Assembly (NCBI GenBank): GCA_022787425.1
Contig: JALFWB010000011.1
Location: 124,001 to 188,000, forward strand
Length of the DNA: 64,000 bases
Source of the DNA: Akkermansia sp.
GTDB lineage: Bacteria; Verrucomicrobiota; Verrucomicrobiia; Verrucomicrobiales; Akkermansiaceae
Direction: 5' to 3'
Shown here: positions 21,894-30,633 of the stretch, piece by piece
Numbering within the stretch: the stretch's first letter is position 1
Layout of the letters: each line of letters opens with the position of its first letter
Notes under the pieces: generated by a model
Database searches by the model: none
Told to the model about the DNA's origin: nothing
Seen by the model: the letters and a program-made list of their open reading frames with translations, nothing else
Position numbers and translations under genes: made by a program

Positions 21894-24191
21894 TTAAAGT
21901 TGGGTGGCCTGCCCCTCCTTGATGATACCCGCAGCGGCGTTCTCACCGGGCTTGGAAGGAACGACACGGAAGGAAGACACCGTACCGCGCAGGTTCATGC
22001 CGATGGTGTTGAGCGGCAGGATGAAGGTGGAACAAAGGTCCTTCTTATTATCATGGAAGGAAACCAGCGTCAGATCCTTCGCCTCCTGCCCATCGATGAA
22101 CAGACGCGTAGCCCCCGGCGTGCCGATAAGCTGCAGCTTCACCTTCTTACCAACGGGCAAAGCCACACCGAAATCGAACTCCATGGTATCATCGCGCACA
22201 AAACCCACATGCCCGCAGCTGTTCACCGCCAGCAAGCGACCGGAGCTGCCGCTGAGCAGCTCCTGCCCGGGCGTCTTATTATCCTTCAGCTCCACCTCCA
22301 TGGTAAGCTCGTAATTCGGCCCGAGCGCAGGGCGATTGAGCCGGTAAGGCATGGAAGTCACTTTCGCCTCGATGGGCTTGTACTCCTTCGGAAGATAAAG
22401 CGGGTTGCACTGCGGAGCGAAGCCGAGCTTCTCAATCAGCGCACGATGAGCCTCAAAATCACGCGGCACCGACGTCGTACCCCACATCTTCTGCGAAACA
22501 ATATCGGACGACTCACTGATGGTCTTCCAGAGGTCATAGGCCCCGTAGCCCGTGTGCTTGCGGTCCGTCATATCATTCCACACAGCGAAAGTCGCACCGA
22601 TCAACTGCGGATGTCCGGCAGGCAGCGTCTCGTTACCAATGCGGTTGGGCAGCCAGTGATTGTACACCCACTTGTGATTCTTATCCATGCGGTAGTAGGG
22701 CGCAAAAGGCACAATGTACAAATGCCCGTCATTCGTGTTAATCACATCATAGCCCTGCTCCACGGAATCCCAAGCCTTGGCCCAGCCGCCGTTCCACAGG
22801 TTCATCTGCACACCCTTAGCCTGCACGGGCGTCTTGCCCTTCTTGGTATTCAGACTACCCCAAATACGCGGCGTGTGGTGCTTGGAGAGCACATGCTTGA
22901 GCAAACCGTCCGCAAAACGGCGATAATCCTCCGCCGCGCCGAAGAACTCATCCGCCCCCACATGCACCACCTTGCAATCCCCGAACACCGCCTTACCGAG
23001 CTTAGCATCCTTGTTCAGGAACTCATCGAACACGCTGTTCACGAAGCGCAGCGTCTCATCGGACGAAGCATCCAGCATCTCGCAGCGGCGCTTCTCGAAA
23101 TGCGCCATCGGCCCCTGATAAATGAGATCCGGGCGAACACGGGTAAAGGCCAGCGCATGTCCGGGCACATCGAACTCCGGCACGATGTTCACCCCGCGCA
23201 GCTTCGCGAACTTCACAAGCTCCATGAATTCCTCCTTGGTGTAGAAGACATCCTGCGCCGTCAGCTTATGACCGTTGGCACCGACCACATTCGACTCCAA
23301 GCGGAAGGCCGCATAGCTCTCCTTGAAGGGGTCCTTGCCTTCATCCACATACTGCTCGTGGAAGATGTAGTTATCACTCAGGTGCAGATGCAGGTCATTC
23401 ATCTTGAACCACGACATCATGCGGATAATGTCCTTGATCGCCTCAAGCGTGATGGGCGTGCGGGCCACATCCAGCATGAAGCCACGGACCTTGAAACGCG
23501 GCATATCCGCCGCCCGCCCACAGGGAACGGCACCGCCTGTTTGGCGCAGAATCTGCATGAGACTGCGGGCGCCCCAGACCAAACCGGCCCGGTCACCGCC
23601 CTTCACCACAATCCCTTCCGGCCGGATGTCCAGCGTGTAGCATTCCGCATCCAGCGCCTTGTCCACCGAGAACGTGATACTCCCCTTCCCCGCCTTATTC
23701 TTCACGGAAACAGGCTGACCCACAACGGCACCGAACTCACTGCTGAGCACCTCCGCCAGCTCCTTGGGCGCGACAATGCTGTTGCCGAAGGTGAAGCTCC
23801 CCTCGCCTCCGCGCCATTCCAACAAAGCCGGCACCACCACGGGCTTGGCATTCCCCTGCGGCGCCGCATCAGCGGGCTGCAGTTTCAGCTCGTAATCCTT
23901 GCTGATGACACTCTTGCCATCCGCTCCAGTCACCTTGAAGGCCACGTTCACCGGCACCTCACTGAGGAGCGCATCGGCCTTGATGTTGCCTTTCTTGTCC
24001 ACAATCTGCTCGTAGTCCGCGCACAGGAACTCCACCTTGGCGTCCTGAGCCTTGGGCAGTTGCAAGGCCTTGGCACCGGGGGCGGGCGAGGCCACCTCGA
24101 GGGAATCCGCAATCTTCTGCAACGGCTCCTGTCCCTGCATGGGAGCAGCAGCGAGTGCAACGGCAAGCGCTAGCATGGCTGTTTTAGTCAT
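21894..24191 (-). CDS. GH20 beta-N-acetylhexosaminidase, secreted
   Basis: The 765-residue protein begins with a signal peptide (about residues 1-20). An N-terminal GH20b-like domain (about 130-220) precedes the catalytic TIM barrel starting near FKVRGFMLDVARTPI (about 233). The catalytic Asp-Glu pair of GH20 is in VHVGADEFFG (D414, E415), the substrate-assisted retaining mechanism. A C-terminal beta-rich region of about 150 residues may bind carbohydrate. Such enzymes release terminal GlcNAc or GalNAc, for example from mucin glycans. Its own promoter lies directly upstream. Confidence 0.95.
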   Translation of the reverse strand: MTKTAMLALAVALAAAPMQGQEPLQKIADSLEVASPAPGAKALQLPKAQDAKVEFLCADYEQIVDKKGNIKADALLSEVPVNVAFKVTGADGKSVISKDYELKLQPADAAPQGNAKPVVVPALLEWRGGEGSFTFGNSIVAPKELAEVLSSEFGAVVGQPVSVKNKAGKGSITFSVDKALDAECYTLDIRPEGIVVKGGDRAGLVWGARSLMQILRQTGGAVPCGRAADMPRFKVRGFMLDVARTPITLEAIKDIIRMMSWFKMNDLHLHLSDNYIFHEQYVDEGKDPFKESYAAFRLESNVVGANGHKLTAQDVFYTKEEFMELVKFAKLRGVNIVPEFDVPGHALAFTRVRPDLIYQGPMAHFEKRRCEMLDASSDETLRFVNSVFDEFLNKDAKLGKAVFGDCKVVHVGADEFFGAAEDYRRFADGLLKHVLSKHHTPRIWGSLNTKKGKTPVQAKGVQMNLWNGGWAKAWDSVEQGYDVINTNDGHLYIVPFAPYYRMDKNHKWVYNHWLPNRIGNETLPAGHPQLIGATFAVWNDMTDRKHTGYGAYDLWKTISESSDIVSQKMWGTTSVPRDFEAHRALIEKLGFAPQCNPLYLPKEYKPIEAKVTSMPYRLNRPALGPNYELTMEVELKDNKTPGQELLSGSSGRLLAVNSCGHVGFVRDDTMEFDFGVALPVGKKVKLQLIGTPGATRLFIDGQEAKDLTLVSFHDNKKDLCSTFILPLNTIGMNLRGTVSSFRVVPSKPGENAAAGIIKEGQATQL

Positions 24192-24197
24192 GCTCCC

Positions 24198-24225
24198 AGC
24201 ATAGCAAAAGCATCCACCGAGTCAA
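24198..24225 (-). promoter_or_regulatory. Promoter of the GH20 gene, leaderless
   Basis: Minus strand: TTGACT (24225-24220), 16 bp, TATGCT (24203-24198), 6 bases before the ATG. Confidence 0.6.
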
Positions 24226-24257
24226 GCAAAAACTACGCCCGCATCCCCAATTTCGCC

Positions 24258-24286
24258 TTGCCATTCTGCCGGAAAAGGAGTATAAA
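24258..24286 (+). promoter_or_regulatory. Promoter of the M42 peptidase gene, leaderless
   Basis: TTGCCA (24258-24263), 17 bp, TATAAA (24281-24286), 7 bases before ATG 24294. The -35 box lies 32 bp from that of the divergent GH20 promoter. Confidence 0.7.
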
Positions 24287-24293
24287 GAGCGCG

Positions 24294-25370
24294 ATGAACA
24301 TTCAACTCTTCAAGGAATTGTGCGAGGCCTCCGGCGCCCCGGGCTTCGAGTACGGCATCCGCGAGCTCATCCTGCGCGAGATGACTCCGCTGGCCGACAG
24401 CGTGGAGGTAGACAACATCGGCAACGTCACCTGCCTCATCAAGGGCAAGAGCTCCGACAAGAAGATCATGTGCGCCGCTCACATGGATGAAATCGGCTTC
24501 ATCGTGCGCCACATCGATGACAACGGATTCATCCGCATCCTTCCCCTGGGCGGATTTGACCCCAAGACCCTGACCGCCCAGCGCGTGACCGTGCACGGCA
24601 GCAAGGATCTGCCCGGCTGCATGGGGGTGAAGCCCATCCACGTGATGACCCCGGAGGAGCGCACCAAGATGCCTGCCCTCACGGACTACGTGGTCGACTT
24701 GGGCCTTCCCAAGGAGGAGGTCGAAAAGTACGTCTCCATCGGCGATGCCATCACCCGGATCGGTGACTTGGTAGAGATGGGCGACTGCCTGAACGTGAAG
24801 AGCATCGACAACCGCGGCGGCTGCTACATGCTCATCGAGGCCGTGCGCGACATCCGCAGCAAGGGCGACCTGCCGGACTACGACCTCTACGCCGTCTTCA
24901 CGGTGCAGGAGGAGGTCGGGCTGCGTGGTGCCCACGCCGCAACCCTCAAGATTCAGCCGGACTTCGCCTTCGCGTTGGACACCACCATAGCCTTCGACAC
25001 CCCCGGCTCCGGCGCGCACGATAAGTGCACCGTGCTGGGCAAGGGTACGGCCGTGAAGGTGTACGACGGCACTCTGGTAACAGATAGCCGCATGGTCAAG
25101 TACATGACCGCCTTGGGCAAGGAGAAGGACATCCCTTACCAGCTTGAGCTACTCGCCGCAGGTGGCACAGACGCCGGTGCCATGCAGAAATTCACCGCCG
25201 GCGGCGCCATCACCGGGGCTGTTTCCATCCCCGTTCGCAATGTCCACCAGAGCATTGAGATGGCCAACAAGTCGGACATCCAAGCCTCCGTGGACATGCT
25301 GGCCGCCTGCTTCACCAACCTCACCCGCTGGGACTGGTCTTGGCAACAGAAGACCCGCACCCTGAGCTGA
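24294..25370 (+). CDS. M42-family metallo-aminopeptidase
   Basis: M42 enzymes are large cytosolic aminopeptidase assemblies with two metal ions that trim short peptides. The 358-residue protein shows the metal and catalytic motifs in order: AAHMDEIGFIV (His), SIDNRGG (bridging Asp), VQEEVGLRGA (Glu pair), FALDTT (Asp) and VRNVHQSIEM (last His). Length matches the family. The start is ATG 24294; the open frame upstream begins inside the -35 box. The substrate preference (glutamyl, leucyl or other) cannot be read. Confidence 0.93.
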   Translation: MNIQLFKELCEASGAPGFEYGIRELILREMTPLADSVEVDNIGNVTCLIKGKSSDKKIMCAAHMDEIGFIVRHIDDNGFIRILPLGGFDPKTLTAQRVTVHGSKDLPGCMGVKPIHVMTPEERTKMPALTDYVVDLGLPKEEVEKYVSIGDAITRIGDLVEMGDCLNVKSIDNRGGCYMLIEAVRDIRSKGDLPDYDLYAVFTVQEEVGLRGAHAATLKIQPDFAFALDTTIAFDTPGSGAHDKCTVLGKGTAVKVYDGTLVTDSRMVKYMTALGKEKDIPYQLELLAAGGTDAGAMQKFTAGGAITGAVSIPVRNVHQSIEMANKSDIQASVDMLAACFTNLTRWDWSWQQKTRTLS

Positions 25371-25392
25371 GGTCCCCTCACCTCTCTTCCCC

Positions 25393-25430
25393 CGCCGCCG
25401 AGTTCCGCAAGCCGAGCTCGGCGGCGTTAT
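25393..25430. terminator. Hairpin between convergent genes
   Basis: A perfect 10-bp stem, CGCCGCCGAG (25393-25402) with CTCGGCGGCG (25417-25426), is followed by a weak T stretch. It lies between the M42 gene and abiEii. Confidence 0.6.
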
Positions 25431-25462
25431 CTTGCTAACGAGACGCTCAGACGCCTTCTCGC

Positions 25463-26356
25463 TCACACCCACCCCTTACCGGGGATCCACCTACGATAGG
25501 AAGCACTCGTCATAATTGGCTCAAGCCAGAAGAGAATTTCTCTCATGACGTCCCCAAAGAAGCGGGATGGAATCTCAACAGAATCCCTTTTTTGATAGCA
25601 GGACGCCTTCAGCTTTCGAATATAGGCGGACCATTCAGGTTGCTGCGCCTTGTAATAATCCTCTGTCTTCAGCACTGCGTAGTCCTCTATCTGTGTACTT
25701 CTGCGCACAAAAGTACGATGTACCGCAGTTCTCAGAACAACATAATCAAACTTGCAATGGCGAGAAAGAAACCAAAGATCATAGAAATCCTTCATGCGTG
25801 AGCTCATCTCTTTCAGCTGAACCATAGCCTGCCATTTCTCTGCAACTATAGACTCCGGAGAATAGCATTGAACCCGAGCCATCGGAAGGCCCTCCAACAC
25901 GGATGGATAATTCAAAACAACAGGCATGGGGTAGATTTCATCGCTGAAACCTATATCAACCTTCATCTCCATACAAGCACCGAAAACGTCGGCTTCAAAG
26001 GACACACGGACACCGACATATAACGCCTCCTTAGCTATCTCCTCCACACGAAGATTAGTCGAAAACCTCACTCCATCCGACACACCGGGTTTCGTTCGAA
26101 GTATTGCAGTCACAACACTCCTTATATTATCCGGACTGTTTGATACTCTACCCAGCAGGTCTATATCCATGGTCGTTCTGGCTACACCGGCACCCATTCC
26201 CATGAGAAGCATACCTCCCTTCAGGTAGAAACGATCAGACAAAGGCGAAAGGGAAAGCCTGTAAAGAAATCGTTCCATGGCATAATGCCGCAGAAGCTTG
26301 GGCAAGGCGATGTTCAACTCTCGTGCTCGTTTTTGTAACTCTTCTTTCGTATTCAT
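25463..26356 (-). CDS. AbiEii-family nucleotidyltransferase toxin
   Basis: The 297-residue protein matches AbiEii/AbiGii toxins, nucleotidyltransferases of type IV toxin-antitoxin systems that act in phage abortive infection. The core motif is YLKGGMLLMGMGAGVARTTM followed by DIDLLGR (GG and D-x-D), at about residues 45-70. Later motifs include SIVAEKWQAMVQL and SRMKDFYDLWFLSRH. Its ATG overlaps the stop of the antitoxin gene by 4 bases, the usual order for AbiE. The region is AT-richer than its neighbours, suggesting acquisition. Confidence 0.88.
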   Translation of the reverse strand: MNTKEELQKRARELNIALPKLLRHYAMERFLYRLSLSPLSDRFYLKGGMLLMGMGAGVARTTMDIDLLGRVSNSPDNIRSVVTAILRTKPGVSDGVRFSTNLRVEEIAKEALYVGVRVSFEADVFGACMEMKVDIGFSDEIYPMPVVLNYPSVLEGLPMARVQCYSPESIVAEKWQAMVQLKEMSSRMKDFYDLWFLSRHCKFDYVVLRTAVHRTFVRRSTQIEDYAVLKTEDYYKAQQPEWSAYIRKLKASCYQKRDSVEIPSRFFGDVMREILFWLEPIMTSASYRRWIPGKGWV

Positions 26357-26907
26357 GAGAAAATATATTTCAGATAGGGTGCCATCTTGTTCAGAACGCG
26401 CAGTCGCTTGGCTTCGGAATGCAGGAGGGACGGATTCAATTTCTCCTGCCCCAGTCTCAAAGCCTCGAGGAATATGGAAAGCCCTATCTTATTGCGGTAT
26501 TTGAAGCAATCCACCACGGTACGTTCAGGTGTCGTAACACGATAGGGTCCGTACGCTCCCGCAATCTCGTCCCAGCACCCTTCCAACAATTCCGGAGTCG
26601 TGTACCACACCCGGACAGGCATGGCGTATACACACGGCATGCGAACACCGCGCGGCAGTGCTACATAAAGAGCATCGGGTATCTGAGTCGTCATGCGGTG
26701 ATGAGACAAGGCTGATATGAGATTCATCACGGCCAGGGGCTGCCGAGCATTCAGCAGAGCCATGACATCGGCCTCGCCCAACAAGGCATCACCTTCAACC
26801 AAGACGCCCGACAACACGCGCTGTGCCTTCCCGGCAGCGAGACGACGGTACATCCGACGTCTCGCCGTTTTACCCTGATCAGACAACTCAGCAGGAAGAG
26901 CGCTCAT
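26353..26907 (-). CDS. AbiEi-like antitoxin, transcriptional regulator
   Basis: AbiEi antitoxins have an N-terminal winged helix that represses their own promoter and a C-terminal domain needed for antitoxicity. The 184-residue protein fits. Its N-terminal half (RRMYRRLAAGKAQRVLSGVLVEGDAL) resembles the AbiEi winged-helix region. The segment YRVTTPERTVVDCFKYRNKIGLSIFLEALR matches the family's conserved C-terminal block. The start ATG 26907 is chosen because a perfect promoter ends 7 bases before it; an upstream ATG at 26955 lies before that promoter. It is translationally coupled to the toxin gene. Confidence 0.8.
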   Translation of the reverse strand: MSALPAELSDQGKTARRRMYRRLAAGKAQRVLSGVLVEGDALLGEADVMALLNARQPLAVMNLISALSHHRMTTQIPDALYVALPRGVRMPCVYAMPVRVWYTTPELLEGCWDEIAGAYGPYRVTTPERTVVDCFKYRNKIGLSIFLEALRLGQEKLNPSLLHSEAKRLRVLNKMAPYLKYIFS

Positions 26908-26914
26908 GGAACAA

Positions 26915-26943
26915 ATTGTAGACAAAAAGACTCTGTTTGTCAA
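26915..26943 (-). promoter_or_regulatory. abiE promoter with inverted repeat in the spacer
   Basis: Minus strand: TTGACA (26943-26938), 17 bp, TACAAT (26920-26915), 7 bases before the ATG. An inverted repeat GACAAA (26921-26926) / TTTGTC (26936-26941) lies between and over the boxes and is a good candidate operator for AbiEi. Confidence 0.75.
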
Positions 26944-27046
26944 CATTTTTCTCACGCTATCACCGAAAAAGACGGCATCATGTCAAATGAGGCGAGGGCA
27001 TCCGCCTGCGGGGTGTGATTTTCTTGCTGATTTCCGCATTTTCTGC

Positions 27047-27074
27047 TTGAAAGGCGGTAGGGATGGTGTATACT
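27047..27074 (+). promoter_or_regulatory. Promoter of the PAS-PP2C gene, near-leaderless
   Basis: TTGAAA (27047-27052), 16 bp, TATACT (27069-27074), 12 bases before ATG 27087. Confidence 0.7.
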
Positions 27075-27086
27075 GGGGGAATACGG

Positions 27087-28712
27087 ATGAAAGACGACGG
27101 CAATGTAGCACGCACAGCTCCCGGTGTATTCGGGTGGCGCCTTCTGAGGAAAGCCCTGAAGGCGGCGGAAGAGGGCGTCTATTGCTGGAACCTGACGAAC
27201 AACCAGATTTACTACACAGAGCAGTGCATGCATATGCTGGGCATGCCCATCCACGACATCGCTCCCAACATCTTCACGGAAGCGGACATCTGTATCCATG
27301 CGGAGGACCGTAAGTTCTTCCTCTCCACCGTGCAGCACTACATCGACCGCCCCACGATGAACCCGCTGCGCGTGGAGGTGCGCCTGCTCAACCAAAACTC
27401 CCGCGGCTGGCGCTGGGTGCGCGTCAACGGCCTGCTGGAGAAAAACGCCGAGGACGGCAGCGACTGCCTGGTAGGCGTGTGGGTCGACATCACGCGCCGC
27501 AAGATGGCCGACTGGCACGCCATGGAGGAGCGCGACCTTTTCCGCACCCTCATCAACCACCTGCCGGACAATATCTACTTCAAGAGCCGAGAATCCCGAT
27601 TCGTCATCGCCAACGAAGCCACGGCCCGCAAGATGGGCGTCCCCACCCCCTCCGACCTCATCGGGTGCCGGGACGACAACTTCTTCTCCGGCGAAATGAG
27701 CGACATTGCCCGCCGGGAGGAGCTGCAGATCATGCAGACCGGCAAACCCATCACCAACCGCATCCACCACGAGACCTGGAAAGGCGGGGCGGACTCATGG
27801 AGCCGTGTCTCGAAGTTTCCTTGGTACGACACCGCCGGACGCATCAAGGGCATTGTCGGCATCTCCTCGGACGTCACGGAGCTTATCGAATCCCGCCATC
27901 GCTACCAACGCGCGGCGGAGGAGCTGCAGCAAAGAACAGATGCCTTGGAGCAAGAGATACGACTGGCACGCGAGCTGCAGCTGGCCCTGCAACCCCGCAG
28001 CATTCCGGATCGCATCTGCACGCGCAAGGACGGTAAGACCGGACGGGCACACTTCCACCACGTCTACAGACCCTGCGACGGCGTGGCGGGGGATTGCTAC
28101 GCCGTCTTCCCCGTGGGGGAAAGCGGCCTCGGGATGCTCATCTGCGATGTGATGGGGCACGGCGTGCATGCCGCACTCATCGTCTCCATGCTGCGCGGAC
28201 TCACGGAGCAGGTGACTAATCTGGCAGACACCCCCGGATTACTGCTCAACTCGCTCAACTACCAGCTTAACCGCATTTTCACGGAGGCCAACATCTCCAT
28301 GTTTGCCACCGCCTTTTACGTCTATTTGGACTTGGAACGAAAGCGCCTCACCCTCTCCGGAGCCGGGCATCCCGCGCCCATCATCATCGAGGCGGACGGC
28401 AAGGCGCACCAGCCCATCATTCCCCGCTCCCCGGCTCTTGGATTACTGCCCCGCGCCAACTTCCGCGAAAGCGAGCACAAACTCGAACCGGGCATGAAGC
28501 TCATGCTCTTTACCGATGGGCTGACGGAAGCACGGAATGCCGAGGGCGATGAGCTGGGTGTCAACCGCCTCCTCCGCCTGCTGCAGGACAATCCTCCGGA
28601 AGGCATCAAGGATGTTATCGATGCATCCTTGGTTGCCATGCGCAACTTCGCGGGCAGAACCGAGCAGGACGATGACATCTGCCTGCTGGGCGTTGAATTT
28701 ACCGAGGAGTAG
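27087..28712 (+). CDS. PAS-domain PP2C (SpoIIE/RsbU-type) phosphatase
   Basis: This 541-residue soluble protein has two PAS-like sensor domains (about 20-140 and 150-270, the first ending VGVWVDITRRK, the second GIVGISSDVTEL). A short coiled coil (about 275-305) leads into a C-terminal SpoIIE/PP2C serine phosphatase domain. The metal-binding acidic residues are in YRPCDGVAGDCYAVF, LICDVMGHGVHAALIV and MLFTDGLTEARNAEGDELG. Such proteins usually dephosphorylate anti-anti-sigma factors. No STAS or kinase partner gene is adjacent. The start is ATG 27087 because an upstream in-frame ATG at 27063 lies in the promoter. Confidence 0.9.
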   Translation: MKDDGNVARTAPGVFGWRLLRKALKAAEEGVYCWNLTNNQIYYTEQCMHMLGMPIHDIAPNIFTEADICIHAEDRKFFLSTVQHYIDRPTMNPLRVEVRLLNQNSRGWRWVRVNGLLEKNAEDGSDCLVGVWVDITRRKMADWHAMEERDLFRTLINHLPDNIYFKSRESRFVIANEATARKMGVPTPSDLIGCRDDNFFSGEMSDIARREELQIMQTGKPITNRIHHETWKGGADSWSRVSKFPWYDTAGRIKGIVGISSDVTELIESRHRYQRAAEELQQRTDALEQEIRLARELQLALQPRSIPDRICTRKDGKTGRAHFHHVYRPCDGVAGDCYAVFPVGESGLGMLICDVMGHGVHAALIVSMLRGLTEQVTNLADTPGLLLNSLNYQLNRIFTEANISMFATAFYVYLDLERKRLTLSGAGHPAPIIIEADGKAHQPIIPRSPALGLLPRANFRESEHKLEPGMKLMLFTDGLTEARNAEGDELGVNRLLRLLQDNPPEGIKDVIDASLVAMRNFAGRTEQDDDICLLGVEFTEE

Positions 28713-28776
28713 CCCCTGCAATCCCGCGAAATACCCCCGTTTCCGGCTTTTTTTGCATCCGAACCGTAGAATTGTA

Positions 28777-28805
28777 TTGCCAAAAAGCGTTTTTAGGGGT
28801 AGGCT
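28777..28805 (+). promoter_or_regulatory. Promoter of the RG-rich protein gene
   Basis: TTGCCA (28777-28782), 17 bp, TAGGCT (28800-28805). A better -10 shape, TATAGT (28805-28810), overlaps it with a longer spacer. Confidence 0.4.
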
Positions 28806-28830
28806 ATAGTCGAGCTAAGTGATATTCAAC

Positions 28831-30321
28831 ATGGGTGAGAAACCACAATTTGACCTTTCGGAACTGACAGAATTCCGCTTTGCGCCGGACTGGGCCAAAG
28901 AGGGAGCACCGACAACACCGATAACATACCGAGACTCCCGAGACCCCCGGCGAGACGGAGAACGCAGAGGCGGACGTCCCGGTTCCCCCGGACGGAGACC
29001 CGGACGAGACGGAGCGGCACCTTCCGGTGCTCGGCGTGAGCGCACGGAACGCGGTGCTCGCCCCGATCGAGGCGATCGTCGCCCCCGTAGGGAGGATCGG
29101 CGTCCGGTTCGGCAGCAAGTTGAACCGGCGGAAGGTTTCCGTGTAGAGCTGCGCCCCACCAACAGCAGCCTGCAGGTTTTCGCCAAGGAGGTGCAGGAGC
29201 ACAAGCGCGTTTACCCGCTCCTGAGTGTTGCCGGTTTCATCATGGCCGGCAAAGATCGCTATGACCTCGTCTTCATGCGCTTGGAAAACGGCCCCATGCT
29301 CATCCATTCCAAGAAAGGAGACGGTGCCTGCTGGCTGACGGAGGAAGAGGCCCTCGCCTACCTGCCGAAAGCCCCGTGGTTCTCCGAGTTCTACACCACT
29401 GAGCAGCAGCAAGCGGAGCCCCCCAAGGGCAGCTTCTCCGCCATTGCCAAGTGCAGTCGGGGCGGTGAGCTCATCGGTCCGAACAACTGGCACGGCTACC
29501 AGGCGGCCCTCATGCAGCTCTACCGCGCCAAGTACGCCCATATGCCGCTGGATGCTTTCAAGAACAGCATCGTCACCGAGAAGGGCGAGGAAGTCGTCGC
29601 TCAGTGGCTGCAGCAGGTCAGCACCAAATCCGTTTGGCGTCCCACCCGAGAAGATGCCGCTGAGACCGTTCTGGAGAGTCTCAAGGACGTTCAGGCCGAT
29701 TTCCGGGCCCATCACTACGAGGACGCCTATGAGGTCGTGGATAAGGTCTTCGTGAACGGTGCCACGCCTGCAGAGGTCCTCTCCCCCGGATTGGAGGCCC
29801 ACCTTTACACACTGGCGACCCGCACGCGCAAACACCCGCAGATTCTCATCCCCAATCTCTGCCACGGGATGGCCCGTAATCATGTACCCATCTTCAAGTG
29901 GCAGGGCAATCACTACACCGGCCCCGGACGCGTACGCGCCATCCCGGCGGATACCACCTTGGCAGACCGCATGGCAGCCATTGTCGCTTGGGCCAAGGAG
30001 CACTCCGGCGAGCGAGTGGATGCCATGTTCGCGGCCCTCTCCGGCACGGCTGCCGGTACTGAGGAGGCCACTGCAGCCTTCGCCCCCTATGCGGCAGACC
30101 TCATCTGGCTGCTCGACCAAGGCTTCCTCGTGGTGATGAACGACAATACGCTCTGGTTCCCCAAGGGCGAGGTTGCGCCGCCCGCACCCACTCGTGACCG
30201 TGAGCGTACCCACCGCAAACGCTCCAAGAAGACCCCTTCCAAGCCCAAGCAGGCTGCTCCGTCCGCTGATACTCCGGCCGACACTACGGAACAGCAGTCT
30301 CCGGTACACGAAAGCGAATAA
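28831..30321 (+). CDS. Conserved-looking protein with RG/RP-rich N-terminus, function unknown
   Basis: I do not recognise this 496-residue protein. Residues about 25-105 are low-complexity and rich in Arg, Gly, Pro and Asp (repeated RRPGRDG- and RRDGERRGG-like words), as in RNA-binding tails. A folded region starts near LRPTNSSLQVFAKEVQEHKR and runs to about residue 445. The last 45 residues are Lys/Arg-Pro-rich, then Thr/Ser-rich. No signal peptide or membrane segment is seen. The ATG at 28831 is preferred over a GTG at 28819. It is monocistronic with its own terminator. Confidence 0.8.
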   Translation: MGEKPQFDLSELTEFRFAPDWAKEGAPTTPITYRDSRDPRRDGERRGGRPGSPGRRPGRDGAAPSGARRERTERGARPDRGDRRPRREDRRPVRQQVEPAEGFRVELRPTNSSLQVFAKEVQEHKRVYPLLSVAGFIMAGKDRYDLVFMRLENGPMLIHSKKGDGACWLTEEEALAYLPKAPWFSEFYTTEQQQAEPPKGSFSAIAKCSRGGELIGPNNWHGYQAALMQLYRAKYAHMPLDAFKNSIVTEKGEEVVAQWLQQVSTKSVWRPTREDAAETVLESLKDVQADFRAHHYEDAYEVVDKVFVNGATPAEVLSPGLEAHLYTLATRTRKHPQILIPNLCHGMARNHVPIFKWQGNHYTGPGRVRAIPADTTLADRMAAIVAWAKEHSGERVDAMFAALSGTAAGTEEATAAFAPYAADLIWLLDQGFLVVMNDNTLWFPKGEVAPPAPTRDRERTHRKRSKKTPSKPKQAAPSADTPADTTEQQSPVHESE

Positions 30322-30633
30322 TCAGGAAATAACGCGTTCCATTCCGGGCCGTTTTGCGTGCCAAATGAGGAGATTTTCCTCTCTTTGCATCCAAAACGGC
30401 CTTTTTGTCGGTCAAAATAGGCCTATTTTCAATGAGTGTACTTAATAATAACGGTTCTGAAGCGCAAAAAAACGAAAAAATTTGCGACAGCGCGCATTTT
30501 CTTCGTTGACATTCAAAATTTTATCGTTATTATAAGGGTATGCTTTTGCACGAAGTAGAACGGCTTTCTCCTTGGGTCAACTCTGTTGGTTGATCGGTGC
30601 AAATCATGTTTCTTACTTAAACAGACACATATT
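30322..30633 (+). other. 312-bp gap with terminator, palindrome and strong promoter
   Basis: No gene is seen here. It holds a large terminator (30347-30406), a perfect 16-base palindrome AAAATAGGCCTATTTT (30414-30429), and a promoter with TTGACA (30506-30511), 16 bp and TATTAT (30528-30533). The promoter gives the next gene a leader of about 95 nt. The region is clearly AT-richer than the genes. Confidence 0.65.
30347..30406 (+). terminator. Terminator with branched long stem
   Basis: A perfect 10-bp stem, GGCCGTTTTG (30347-30356) with CAAAACGGCC (30392-30401), is followed by TTTTT. An inner GAGGA/TCCTC hairpin occupies the loop. Confidence 0.75.

Noticed and set aside
21900..24173. Plus-strand open frame of 757 codons across the GH20 gene
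   Set aside because: Antisense shadow of a gene with clear GH20 motifs and a signal peptide.
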